NCBI GenBank assembly: GCA_025350105.1
Contig: JANXYJ010000022.1
Coordinates: 1 to 64,000, forward strand
Length of the DNA stretch: 64,000 nt
Direction: 5' to 3'
Origin: Terriglobia bacterium
Lineage (GTDB): Bacteria > Acidobacteriota > Terriglobia > Bryobacterales > Bryobacteraceae
The notes beneath the pieces were generated by a model. That model saw only the letters and a program-made list of their open reading frames with translations. It had not been told where the DNA came from and searched no databases. Positions 1 to 8,581 of this stretch are shown here, piece after piece (within the stretch, counting starts at the first letter, position 1; every line of letters starts with the position of its first letter). Both the position numbers and the translations under genes were made by a program.

Positions 1-737
1 TACAGCGTCTTCTCGTCGGGGCTCAGGATGATGCCGTTGGCGAACGGAACATCCTTTCCATAATTCGAGACCACGCCTTTCGGGTCGGTGTAGAAGACTC
101 CGCTGCCGGTGGCGCCGGTGACCGAGAAATAGACGCCGCCGCGCGCGTCGGCGATCAAATCGTTGACGATACCACCCGCGCATTCTAGCGGCTCACCATG
201 AAACGAGTTGGCCAGCAGTTTCCGCTGAGGCTCCAGTTGTTCGATAGCTGAACCGAGTCCGCGTTCAGCGACGAACAGCGCGCCGTTCTTGCTGCGGGAG
301 ACTGCGCCGGCGGTATTGATGTTGCTATAGAGGACCTTGGCCATGCCCGTTGCGGGGTCCATCTGCATGACATTGCCCGCGTCATTGTTGGCGAACATTA
401 CGGTTCCGTTGTCGCTGGCGATGGGGCCATCGACGTTATTGCCTTGCCAGGACCAGACAACTTTCCACGCTTGCCCCGCAGCCAGCACACCGGGAATCGC
501 GGAAGTGGCGGGAAGGGCCGGATCCGGCGGCGCGGCGCTCGCATTTGCATTCGCGGCAATGGGAATTTGGAATGGCTTCGGCGGATTTTTGCATTTGGCG
601 AGCACGTCCTTGATTCCTGGATTCTGCCAGCTCTGCAGGCCGCTTCCGCGAGGAAAAGAAGAGGATGGTTGCAAACTTTGCGCGGAGACAACCGCCGCGC
701 ACCCGGCGATCATCAAAAGAGCAATTGGCCTCTTCAT
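1..737 (-). CDS. SMP-30/gluconolactonase-like secreted protein (3' end cut by window)
   Basis: The reading frame starts with an ATG at 737 and stays open to the window edge, so at least 245 residues are visible and the C-terminus is missing. It begins with a Sec-type signal peptide (MKRPIALLMIAGCAAVVSA). A Pro/Ala-rich linker follows, then beta-propeller sequence typical of the SMP-30/gluconolactonase/LRE family: a GNNVDGPIASDNG stretch, an NDLIADARGGVYFS stretch and a FANGIILSPDEKTLY stretch. Family members are six-bladed propellers that often hydrolyse lactones with a bound divalent metal. The substrate here cannot be read from the sequence. The gene lies 16 bp downstream of a secreted alpha/beta hydrolase on the same strand, so the two are probably cotranscribed. 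Confidence 0.8.
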   Translation of the reverse strand, partial: MKRPIALLMIAGCAAVVSAQSLQPSSSFPRGSGLQSWQNPGIKDVLAKCKNPPKPFQIPIAANANASAAPPDPALPATSAIPGVLAAGQAWKVVWSWQGNNVDGPIASDNGTVMFANNDAGNVMQMDPATGMAKVLYSNINTAGAVSRSKNGALFVAERGLGSAIEQLEPQRKLLANSFHGEPLECAGGIVNDLIADARGGVYFSVTGATGSGVFYTDPKGVVSNYGKDVPFANGIILSPDEKTL

Positions 738-753
738 TACTTAATCCCTTTCA

Positions 754-1665
754 TCATTTAATCCCTTTCGATTTCACGTCCCAATTCGAATTTGTGCACA
801 GGCCGCAGTTCTTGCCCACGAACATCGCCCCAGCTTTTTTGTCCCCTTTGAGAGTCCACTCCAGCCACTGCGTAGCGACGTTGGCGAATTCGCCGCCGCC
901 GGGATGAAACACCGTCGCGGTGTGGCCCGCGTTGTGCCGGGCACCGTAGAACGCGGGCAGGTGGTCGAGCAGGTCGAACGTCGCCGCCGATTGCCCCATC
1001 ATGAAGTCAGGTTCGTGGCCGTTGATCAGCAGCACGGGGCCGTGCAATCGGGGGAGCGCGTCAGATGTGGGACCGAGCCCCGGCGGAGCTCCCACTGCCG
1101 GTTTTTGCACGCCCGAATTAAACACGCCGATCGTCTTGACGCGTGGATCGGCGCCGAGCGTAATCGAAAGAAATCCGCCGCACGATTGCCCCATCACTGC
1201 GACCTTGTCTAAAGCAATCTTGCCCGCAAGCGGCGAGCCGGTTCGCGCATTTTCTTTCCCGGCCCAATCAATGGCAGCGCGGAGATCGTCGGCGGTGGCT
1301 TGCCGGCGTGCCGCCCCTTCTAAAGGCACCGTACCCAACACCAGAAAGCCATGCGAGGCGATGGTCGTCAGAAAGCCGGAGTAGCGCTTGCTGTCAATCG
1401 CGCAACCACCGTTGCCCCACACCATCACGGGCAAGGTGTCCTTCTTGGGAAACGCATCCAGCGCGGCCGGGTGAAACACCAGGAATCCGGGTGAGCCGAA
1501 GGCCCCTTCCGAAGTGACCTGATACGGTCCAGGCTCCGCCAGCGGCGCGCCTTCCAGCGGCAACGCACGCTCGATCATTTCACGAGTGATACCGGGCGGT
1601 TGCGCACGGCACACACCTGCGCCAATCAGCAGCATTGCGGCTGCGGTAAAGATGATCTTTTGCAT
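754..1665 (-). CDS. Secreted alpha/beta hydrolase (dienelactone hydrolase-like)
   Basis: About 303 residues with an N-terminal signal peptide (MQKIIFTAAAMLLIGAGVCRAQ), so probably periplasmic or secreted. The nucleophile elbow GQSCGG (Ser near residue 161) fits the GxSxG motif. An oxyanion-type loop VMVWGNGGC lies upstream, and a late HNAGHTATVFHPGG stretch can supply the catalytic His. The ATG at 1665 is preferred over an in-frame TTG at 1671 because a GGAAA-type ribosome site sits upstream. The substrate is unknown; esters or lactones would suit the SMP-30-like neighbour 16 bp downstream. It is divergent from the gene at 1785. Confidence 0.75.
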   Translation of the reverse strand: MQKIIFTAAAMLLIGAGVCRAQPPGITREMIERALPLEGAPLAEPGPYQVTSEGAFGSPGFLVFHPAALDAFPKKDTLPVMVWGNGGCAIDSKRYSGFLTTIASHGFLVLGTVPLEGAARRQATADDLRAAIDWAGKENARTGSPLAGKIALDKVAVMGQSCGGFLSITLGADPRVKTIGVFNSGVQKPAVGAPPGLGPTSDALPRLHGPVLLINGHEPDFMMGQSAATFDLLDHLPAFYGARHNAGHTATVFHPGGGEFANVATQWLEWTLKGDKKAGAMFVGKNCGLCTNSNWDVKSKGIK

Positions 1666-1784
1666 AGGCAAATTTTCCGGAACACATTCCTATTCTCAAA
1701 AGCATATCCCGAATCAAGATCATAGCGCACAGGCAAGAATTTGCGAAAAAGAAGAAGCCAAGCAGAAAACGGAGACCTTGCTGG

Positions 1785-2768
1785 TTGGCCGGTTCCAGTA
1801 GAATGCTACTTATGCGACGTTACTTCCTTCTTGTCTTTTTGGCTGCAGTTTCGATACCGGCGGCGGTCGCTGCCGATTGCGACCGGACTTGCCTCAAGGG
1901 CGTGCTCGACCAGTATTTGAATGCGGTTATGCAGCACAGCCCGTCGGCGGTTCCGTTGACACCGGGCTATCGGCAGACCGAAAACGCCGTGGTCCGGCTG
2001 CCGGGACAGGGAATCTGGCAGACGGCCAAGGCGCTTGGCAAATTGCAACGGCGCTATTTTGACCCGGTCACGCAGAACGCTGCTTTTTTCGGCACGCTGG
2101 AAGAAACCTCGGGCAACGCAGCCGTGGTTACGCTACGGCTGAGGGTGACCGACCGCAAAGTGGCCGAGGCCGAATGGTATCTGGCGCGAAAAGGCGACCC
2201 GGGCATTGGCGTGGGAGCCGGCGCCCAGTCCGACAGTGCTTTTTGGGATCCTGAGTATCTGACGGCGCATCCGCCGGTGGAGCGTGTGGTACCGAAGGCC
2301 GAGCGTGTTTCGCGCGAGGACCTGATCTCCATCACCAACAGCTATTTCGATTCGCTTTCGGCTCGCGACGGGCACATCATGATGGCGCATCCCGGCTGCG
2401 TGCGCCTGGAGAACGGTGTGCTCACCACGCAACGCGACGCGCCAGCGAATTCGCCGGTCAGCACCGCCGGTATTTTCAAAGGCCAGACCGATTGCATGAA
2501 CGAAGGAGCCATGCGGAACATCTACGCGGTGGTGGCCCGGCGCTTTCCGGTGGTGGATGAAGAAGCCGGCTCCGTGCTGGGACTGGGCGTGTTCCTGCGC
2601 AAGCCCGGCGTGGCCATGCGCCGCAATCAGTTCAGCGAGTGGTTCTTCATTGATAAAAGCAAGCTGCGCGACATCTATTCCTCGATGTTCTATCCGGACC
2701 AGGACGCGTTGGTGCCCAACTGGCCGCCGTACGATGGCAATTGGCCCGTCCCGCTGGCGCCGAAGTAG
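1785..2768 (+). CDS. Secreted protein of unknown function
   Basis: 327 residues with a clear signal peptide (hydrophobic stretch RRYFLLVFLAAVSIPAAVAA followed by a DCDRTC motif), so exported. Two similar halves can be seen, each opening with a short helix-like segment (LDQYLNAVMQHSPSA and ITNSYFDSLSARDG), which suggests two NTF2/SnoaL-like alpha+beta domains. This is a guess from pattern, not a family match. The C-terminus is Trp/Pro-rich (NWPPYDGNWPVPL). A TTG start at 1785 has a GGAGA site about 9 bp upstream; ATG codons at 1803 and 1812 are alternatives that keep the signal peptide. No catalytic motif was recognised. Confidence 0.6.
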   Translation: MAGSSRMLLMRRYFLLVFLAAVSIPAAVAADCDRTCLKGVLDQYLNAVMQHSPSAVPLTPGYRQTENAVVRLPGQGIWQTAKALGKLQRRYFDPVTQNAAFFGTLEETSGNAAVVTLRLRVTDRKVAEAEWYLARKGDPGIGVGAGAQSDSAFWDPEYLTAHPPVERVVPKAERVSREDLISITNSYFDSLSARDGHIMMAHPGCVRLENGVLTTQRDAPANSPVSTAGIFKGQTDCMNEGAMRNIYAVVARRFPVVDEEAGSVLGLGVFLRKPGVAMRRNQFSEWFFIDKSKLRDIYSSMFYPDQDALVPNWPPYDGNWPVPLAPK

Positions 2769-2769
2769 A

Positions 2770-2982
2770 TCATTCCCTTAGCGGCGAGACCAGGTTCCCA
2801 CGATCGCCTCGTGTTTTGCTGGGATTCGAAGTATCGAAGGGTTCGAAGCCCAAGCCAGGCGTGTAGAGATCCGAAATGCAGTGCGCCCAAGTGTAGTTGG
2901 TGGTGGAGTTGAAGTTGCGCGCTAACCGGTGCGTCAAGCTGAGAATCATACTGTTGTACCCGCCCCGGATATTCGCCGTCAA
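2770..2982 (-). pseudogene. Fragment of an Oar-like TonB-dependent receptor
   Basis: About 67 codons on the minus strand resemble an internal beta-barrel segment of acidobacterial TonB-dependent receptors: a YNSMILSLTHRLARN strand, then STTNYTWAHCISD, then a NPSKTRGDRGN turn. The same pattern appears in the intact barrel of the receptor at 4347-7500 (YHAATVSLAKRFSKG, GSYTFARNLSSG). There is no start codon, signal or plug domain, and the frame stops at once after DRGNLVSPLRE. It lies just downstream of the ridA-like gene. I read it as a leftover of a deleted receptor gene. Confidence 0.65.
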
Positions 2983-2990
2983 GCAAACCG

Positions 2991-3497
2991 CTAGGGCTTC
3001 GATCTTACTGCAATCACTTCGATCTCCACCAGTGCGCCGGGGGCGGCCAACGCAGCTACTTGCATGGCACTGCGCGCAGGTTTGTTGGGCTGCTCCGCCG
3101 TACCAAAGTATTGGGTGTAGGCGGCCATCATTCCAGCGAAATCCAATTTGCCCCCGTTGGCGGGATCGCCGGCGAGAAAGACATGCATCATCACCACGTC
3201 TCCCATGCTCAAGCCCTGCTCTTTCAGCAGCGTCTCGATCTTGGTCAACGCACTCATCGATTGGGCTTTGGTATCTCCATAAACGGCGGTAGTGCCTTTT
3301 GCCGGGTCCGCCGGAGTTATGGGGCTTGCCAGTTGGCCGCATACGTACAGAGTGTCGCCGGCCCAAACGGCAGAGGCGATCGCGGCCTTTGCGGTTTGAA
3401 CATGCTTCACCATCGTTTGTGCTTGGGCTTGCTTCTGCGCCACGTTGCCAGCAATAAGGAACACCAGCGCTAACGATAATTTGGTCAGCTTCGTCAT
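2991..3497 (-). CDS. Exported RidA/YjgF-family protein
   Basis: 168 residues: a signal peptide (SLALVFLIAGNVAQKQAQAQ) followed by a complete Rid domain. The family signature PARSAMQVAAL, with the conserved Arg, and the terminal VEIEVIAV strand are both present. Rid proteins are trimers that hydrolyse reactive enamines/imines; export to the periplasm is unusual compared with cytosolic RidA. It lies 15 bp downstream of the remains of a Tat-type flavin amine oxidase and close to an amine dehydrogenase cluster. That makes a role in clearing imine products of periplasmic amine oxidation plausible, though this is inference. Confidence 0.8.
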   Translation of the reverse strand: MTKLTKLSLALVFLIAGNVAQKQAQAQTMVKHVQTAKAAIASAVWAGDTLYVCGQLASPITPADPAKGTTAVYGDTKAQSMSALTKIETLLKEQGLSMGDVVMMHVFLAGDPANGGKLDFAGMMAAYTQYFGTAEQPNKPARSAMQVAALAAPGALVEIEVIAVRSKP

Positions 3498-3512
3498 TTT
3501 TGATTTCCTCGC

Positions 3513-3725
3513 TTAAGCAGCAGTCAGTTTCTTTTTTGGTTGTATCAGCTTCTCGCTTTGCATGCGCTCGGCGATCATTTGAATGGCCCGATGAGCCGCC
3601 AGCGCGGCATGCAAACCCATCGCCTGCATGGCGGCGAACGCAGCACCACTCCCGCCAGCCTGTCCAACGCGCATTAGGAAGTCACGTCTAGACCCAAACA
3701 TTCCCTGCATAGTAATCTCCTTCAA
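3513..3725 (-). pseudogene. Internally deleted Tat-exported flavin amine oxidase (N- and C-terminus fused)
   Basis: A 70-codon open frame begins with a twin-arginine signal (GSRRDFLMRVGQAGGSGAAF) of the kind found on acidobacterial FAD-dependent amine oxidases. It then jumps directly to HRAIQMIAERMQSEK, which resembles the extreme C-terminal helix of the same enzymes. The whole FAD-binding and substrate domain (about 400-450 residues, including any GxGxxG motif) is absent, so no enzyme activity is possible. The frame stays open across the junction. The start may be 3725 or an internal ATG at 3710. It precedes the exported RidA gene by 15 bp. It may persist only as a signal-peptide-bearing leader. 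Confidence 0.6.
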
Positions 3726-4346
3726 AAATGAAACAGCATTTAAAGGCCTGACAGGGGCGGGAAAAGTGTTCAGGGTCTCAGCTCAAACTTGGTCGCGGGT
3801 TATTTGTGTCAGCCCCAAAAGCGGGGCGGCTGATCACACACAACGCGCAAGACACGGCGGGCCACTGAGACGTGCGGAACAGAGCCTGACAAAATAGTAA
3901 GACAGATGGATCACTTTTGCCAACGAAAATTCAAGACATTTTCCGGCACTTCCGGCGGTTACCGTAACCGGCTGCCAGGGAAATGCTTTCATCGTCACAG
4001 AGTTAGGAGAGAGTTAGGCAGCGGAAATGAATCCTGCATCTGGTTTTGCAACTTTGTTCTTGACTGAGGGTCGCTTTTGCCCGACAATCTTTAACACAAA
4101 CCGGTTTCCCTTGTGGCCTTCACTCCATTGGGCTTCCGGGAATTGACCCGCTTTCCAAGTTGCAAAGCCACGTTGGAATTTGACCCCAGTCGACCGAAGA
4201 GTCTCTGCGGGCCTCGCTCCCCGCCATTTTCCTGGCAGTGTTGCCACTCTAAGCGCACGTCCAAATTCAATCTGATTCGCCGCTGCCGGGCGTTATTGTG
4301 CCCATTGGCGCGTGCGAACAGAGAATTTCTATTCAGGAGCAGCCAC
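3726..4346. other. Intergenic region upstream of the TonB receptor
   Basis: 620 bp without a convincing gene. A GC-rich inverted repeat lies at 3810-3832 (CAGCCCC ... GGGGCGGCTG, no T-run), in the 5' region of the reverse amine-oxidase remnant. A candidate sigma70 promoter lies at 4060-4088. An open frame from 4113 joins the receptor frame, but it has no ribosome site and no signal-like sequence, so the coding start is placed at 4347. Confidence 0.5.
4060..4088 (+). promoter_or_regulatory. Candidate sigma70 promoter for the TonB receptor operon
   Basis: TTGACT (4060-4065) and GACAAT (4083-4088) are separated by 17 bp, matching the -35 box in 5 of 6 and the -10 box in 4 of 6 positions. It sits about 260 bp before the receptor start. 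It is a consensus match only. Confidence 0.3.
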
Positions 4347-7300
4347 ATGACTAGCAGGGGATTTCGTAACGCAATTCGCTCGATCGCTAACGGGGACAAC
4401 CTTACGAGGATGTATGCTTTGTCTTCACCCTTTTTCACATATCCTTCGCAAGTGGCGGATACACGCTTGCCGGATTGTCAGCCCTGCAGTCCTGCAGCAC
4501 TCTACGGCCGTACGCCCCCGCTGGTCATCACCGCGATGACAATCCTGGCCCTGATCGCCACCTTGTTTCTCTTTGGTGGATTGGCCTTTGGCCAATCCAC
4601 CTTCGCGTCGCTGGTGGGAACCGTGCACGATACTTCGGGCGCCATCTTGGCCAGTTGTGCGGTGAGTGTTGAAAACCAAGGAACGCGCGCACGCCGCAGC
4701 GTCATCAGCGACTCTACTGGATCGTACTCGATTCCCAACCTGGAACCGGGTGCTTACAAAGTAACCATGGAGGCGCCTGGGTTTCAGGTGGTGAATTTCA
4801 CCATCGAATTGACGGCCCGGCAAACCGCCCGTCTGGATGGACAGATGAGCGTTGCCTCGCAAACCGAGTCGGTGAACGTGACGGCGGAGGCCGCGCCGGT
4901 GATCAACACGGAAGTGTCGAATATCGCTGAGACCAAGACAGGGCGCGAACTCGTCGACCTGCCGATCGCAATTGGGTCGCGGGGCACGGGTTCCACCAGC
5001 CCGATGTCAACGCTGACCACGCAGCCGGGCGTACAAACCGACGCCGGCGGCGGCATCTCGGTAGCGGGCGCGAAACCGAGCATGCTTTCGATGAGCATCG
5101 ACGGCATCAGCAGCATGGGCCCACGGGCGGCGGGGCCCCTGACAGAACTCTTCCCGTCGTTCAACTCCATTGCCGAAATCAGGGTAAGCGAAGTAAACAA
5201 CAGTGCGGAGTTCGGCGGCATCAGCGATATCACGACAATTTCCAAGAGCGGCACCAACAGCTTTGACGGCGGCGCCTTTGAAAATCTGCAAGATACAGCG
5301 CTGAATGCCCGCAATCCGTTTAACGCCGTAAAGCCAGTACTCAAAATGAACAATTACGGAGCTTACGTCGGTGGCTGTGTCTGTCACCGCGCCGTCGCCC
5401 GGGGGATCTCCCACTCCTACAGGTACCGCTTTGATTGGCGGTATTCAACAGCCCGAAATCGACTTCGGGCTGACCGTGGCGCACAACTACATTTTTACGC
5501 CGCGGCTGGTGAATGAAGTTCGCACGGGCTTCAACGGCGTGCACCAGGCCACAACCTTCGGGATCTCACCCGCGCAAATCGCCAGCCAAGTGGGATTGGT
5601 GAACCTGCCGCCGTACCCGGATGGTAACGCGGTACCGAATTTCAACATCGCAGGATTTCAGCAGACCGGTGGAACCGGCTCGTCGATCGCGCGCAACAAC
5701 ACGTTTCAACTTCTGGACAATCTGACCTGGACCAAGGGCGCACATTCGGTGAAATTTGGCGGTGACTTCCGCTACCTGACGGGCTATTATTCCAACGTGT
5801 TTTCCAGTTCACGTTTGGGACAGTACACCTATAACGGGTCGTTCACCAGCTCCGTCATCAACGGAAATCCTTACATTGGTAATCCCTTTGCGGCGTTCTT
5901 ACTGGGGGTGCCTGACAAGACCCAGCTGGCAAGCGTGATCCAGCCCAATGCCGAAGCCTACGCGAGGCATTACGCCACCTATGTACAGGACGATTGGAAG
6001 GTAACCTTGCACCTTACCATTAACTATGGGTTGCGTTGGGAATACCATCCCATGTTTCAGGATCACCTGCTGAACGTGACCAATTTTCTACCTGATTTCA
6101 CGTCAACAGTGAACGGCCAGGTGGTGAAAGGAGTCGCGGTCATTCCCAATCAGGATTCCTTCAAAATTCTGAATCCTTTGTTTGCGGCTTCCATTGCGCC
6201 AACGCCGATCTTAACCGCGGCACAGGCGGGCATTCCGGAGAGCTTGCGCAATTCGGTGAAAAACGACTTTGCTCCGCGCATCGGAATCGCTTGGCGCGTG
6301 AACAACAAGACGGTGATTCGTGGTGGTTACAGGCGGTTTATCGAGGCGCCTTTGGGTTCGCTGATCAGCGCTGCTTGGGGCGTCCACACCAGCTACCTGG
6401 CCATCTTTAATAATGGTTTATCGGGCGGGAAGCCTGCTCTCAACTTCCCCTATCCGTTCCCCTCGAATTTGGCCCAACCCGGCGTGCAGGACTTCGAACA
6501 GGCCGGCGACGTCAATTATAAAGACCCTTGGGTTCATCAATGGAATTTCACCTTTGAGCGTGACCTAGGGTTTGGTACGGCGTTGCGCGTTTCCTACGAT
6601 GGCAACCACGGCAGCCAACTTGGCGTGCAGGAAAATCTGGATCAGGTCCAACCCAACACGGTAGGCTACAACGTGGCCAAGTTGAGCGCTCCGTTCCCCT
6701 TGTGGGCCAAGGTTGGCTCCGAAAATAACGGTGGATGGAGCAATTACCATGCGGCCACCGTTTCGCTGGCGAAGCGCTTCTCCAAGGGCATGCAGTACCA
6801 AGGCAGTTATACTTTTGCGCGGAATCTGTCCAGTGGTCAAAGCTGGAATCCGACCAGTTTCGCCACGGAAGCGGGCGGGTTGGTGACGAACCGTTTCGAC
6901 ATTGGGCTGGACTACGGCAACGTCGCATTCACCCGGCGCCAACGCTTCCTTTCCACCTTCCTCTATCAGCTCCCCTTTGGACGGACCGTATTGAAGGGGA
7001 ACAAGATGCTGAACCAAGCCATCGGCGGCTGGGATTTGGCTGGAGTTGTGCTGTTCCAAACCGGCCCATTCTTAACGGCTACGGTTCCAGGTGCGGATCC
7101 GTCCGGTACTGGATTCCCCACTCTGATTGGGAATGGACGGCCGGATACGGTTGCCGGCGTATCGCTGGTGCCTGCCACCCAGACCATCGCCAATTGGGTG
7201 AACAAAGCCGCCTTTGCCGTACCGGCAAACAATATCGGCCGGTTCGGTTACGCACCTGTGGGCAACATGATTGGGCCGGGAACACAAGCGATTTCGTTGT

Positions 7301-7500
7301 CCCTAATGAAGTCGATTTCCTTCACGGAAAACATGAAGGTTCAGTTCGGCGCGCAGGCAGCGAATCTGTTCAATCATGCCAACTACGCCACGCCGAATAC
7401 CACTTTCAACACAGCCAGTTTCGGCACGATCTCCAACGTACAATCGGCGGAAGGAGCGGGCCCACGACAGATACAACTTACCGCGCGTTTCACGTTCTAA
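4347..7500 (+). pseudogene. TonB-dependent receptor (Oar-like) split by frameshift and probable internal deletion
   Basis: The start is set by an AGGAGC ribosome site 6 bp before the ATG at 4347. The first frame has a long N-terminal leader with a hydrophobic export segment (ITAMTILALIATLFLFGG), a carboxypeptidase-regulatory domain (SLVGTVHDTSGAILASCAV; SYSIPNLEPGAYKV) and the start of the plug (KSGTNSFDGGAF ... MNNYGAYVGG). At about 5371-5385 this frame becomes nonsense and ends at 5516. The barrel continues in another frame (IGGIQQPEIDFGLTVAHNYIF to the terminal LTARFTF at 7500). The plug segment normally following YVGG seems to be missing, so I infer a deletion of roughly 100-150 codons plus a frame change. 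An assembly error is the alternative. It heads the acetamidase-qhpA block. Confidence 0.8.
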
Positions 7501-7515
7501 AGTGGATGGGTAAAA

Positions 7516-7543
7516 GAGAGAGACAATCAGCACTGTCTCTCTC
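7516..7543 (+). terminator. Strong hairpin between receptor and acetamidase genes
   Basis: GAGAGAGACA (7516-7525) and TGTCTCTCTC (7534-7543) form a perfect 10-bp stem with an 8-nt loop. Flanking AGTGG and CCACTT can extend it. No T-run follows and the next start is 21 bp away, so it may act as a partial terminator or mRNA-stability element setting receptor versus enzyme levels rather than as a full stop. Confidence 0.45.
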
Positions 7544-7564
7544 CCACTTCTATCAGGAGCAGGA

Positions 7565-8581
7565 ATGACCATCACGCATTGGCTGGTCTGTGGTTTCGCA
7601 GCAACCTCGCTGCTTGGCGCAGACTATAAACTCAAGGCTACCCCCGAGACACTCGCGTGGGGATATTATTGGGCGGGCGCCAAGCCTGCCCTTACGGTTA
7701 GATCCGGCGACGTCGTGGAGATTCAAACCGTCTCCGGCAACCCGGCGAACTTGGAAACCGCAGGTGTCGCAGCGGATCAAATCCAGCCCGAACTGCGCAA
7801 GATTCACACCGATGTTCCCCGCGAAACCCGCGGTCCCGGTGGCCACCTGCTGACCGGGCCAGTGGCGATTGAAGGAGCGCGGCCAGGCGATGTGCTGGAA
7901 GTGCGCATCCGTGAAATTCGCCTGGATGTGCCGTACGCTTACAATACGGCAGGCAGAGCCGGTTTTCTGGCTGACCTGTTTCCTCCCAACAAGACTAAGA
8001 TCATTTCGCTGGACCGCGAGAAGAACATCGGCCACTTTGCGCCAGGTATCGATCTTCCGCTGAAGCCCTTCTTCGGCAGCATGGGCGTGGCGCCTCCCGT
8101 AGCGATGGGCAAAATCAACAGTGGCCCTCCGGGAATCTTCGCGGGCAATCTGGACAATAGAGAACTGGTGGCGGGCACAACGCTGTTCATCCCTGTGCAC
8201 GCCATGGGTGCTCTATTTGAGGTCGGCGACGGACACGCCGGACAAGGCAATGGCGAAGTGAACATCACCGCGATGGAAACTTCCTTGACCGGTGTATTCC
8301 AGTTCATCGTGCATCACGATATGCATTTGGATTGGCCCCGCGCGGAGACGCCGACACACTACATCACCATGGGTCTGGACCCGGACCTGACCCAAGCGAC
8401 GCGCATTTGCATTCTGCAGACCATCGATTTTCTATCCAGCACAATGAACCTCAGCCGCGAAGACGCTTATGCGCTAATCAGCGTGGCCATCGACTTGAGC
8501 ATCACCCAGTTGGTGGATGGCACCAAAGGTGTGCACGCGATGATCCCGAAGACTTTGTTAACCGGTGTGAAAGCGCCATGA
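7565..8581 (+). CDS. Exported acetamidase/formamidase family protein
   Basis: 338 residues with a short signal-like N-terminus (HWLVCGFAATSLLGADY). It then matches the FmdA/AmdA family along its full length: an early WGYYWAGAKPALTVRSGDVVEI segment, the GAFEVGDGHA-like segment seen here as GALFEVGDGHAGQG, and the acidic/His-rich metal region. Cytosolic family members hydrolyse formamide or acetamide to ammonia and the acid; an exported version is common in acidobacteria but its substrate is not established. The ATG at 7565 has an AGGAG site 5-6 bp upstream. Its stop overlaps the qhpA start by 4 bp (ATGA), implying translational coupling with amine dehydrogenase. Confidence 0.85.
   Translation: MTITHWLVCGFAATSLLGADYKLKATPETLAWGYYWAGAKPALTVRSGDVVEIQTVSGNPANLETAGVAADQIQPELRKIHTDVPRETRGPGGHLLTGPVAIEGARPGDVLEVRIREIRLDVPYAYNTAGRAGFLADLFPPNKTKIISLDREKNIGHFAPGIDLPLKPFFGSMGVAPPVAMGKINSGPPGIFAGNLDNRELVAGTTLFIPVHAMGALFEVGDGHAGQGNGEVNITAMETSLTGVFQFIVHHDMHLDWPRAETPTHYITMGLDPDLTQATRICILQTIDFLSSTMNLSREDAYALISVAIDLSITQLVDGTKGVHAMIPKTLLTGVKAP

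Noticed and set aside
3850-3880. Cobalamin riboswitch upstream of the TonB receptor (GCCACTG)
   Set aside because: Only a seven-base match; no B12-box or conserved core could be found around it.
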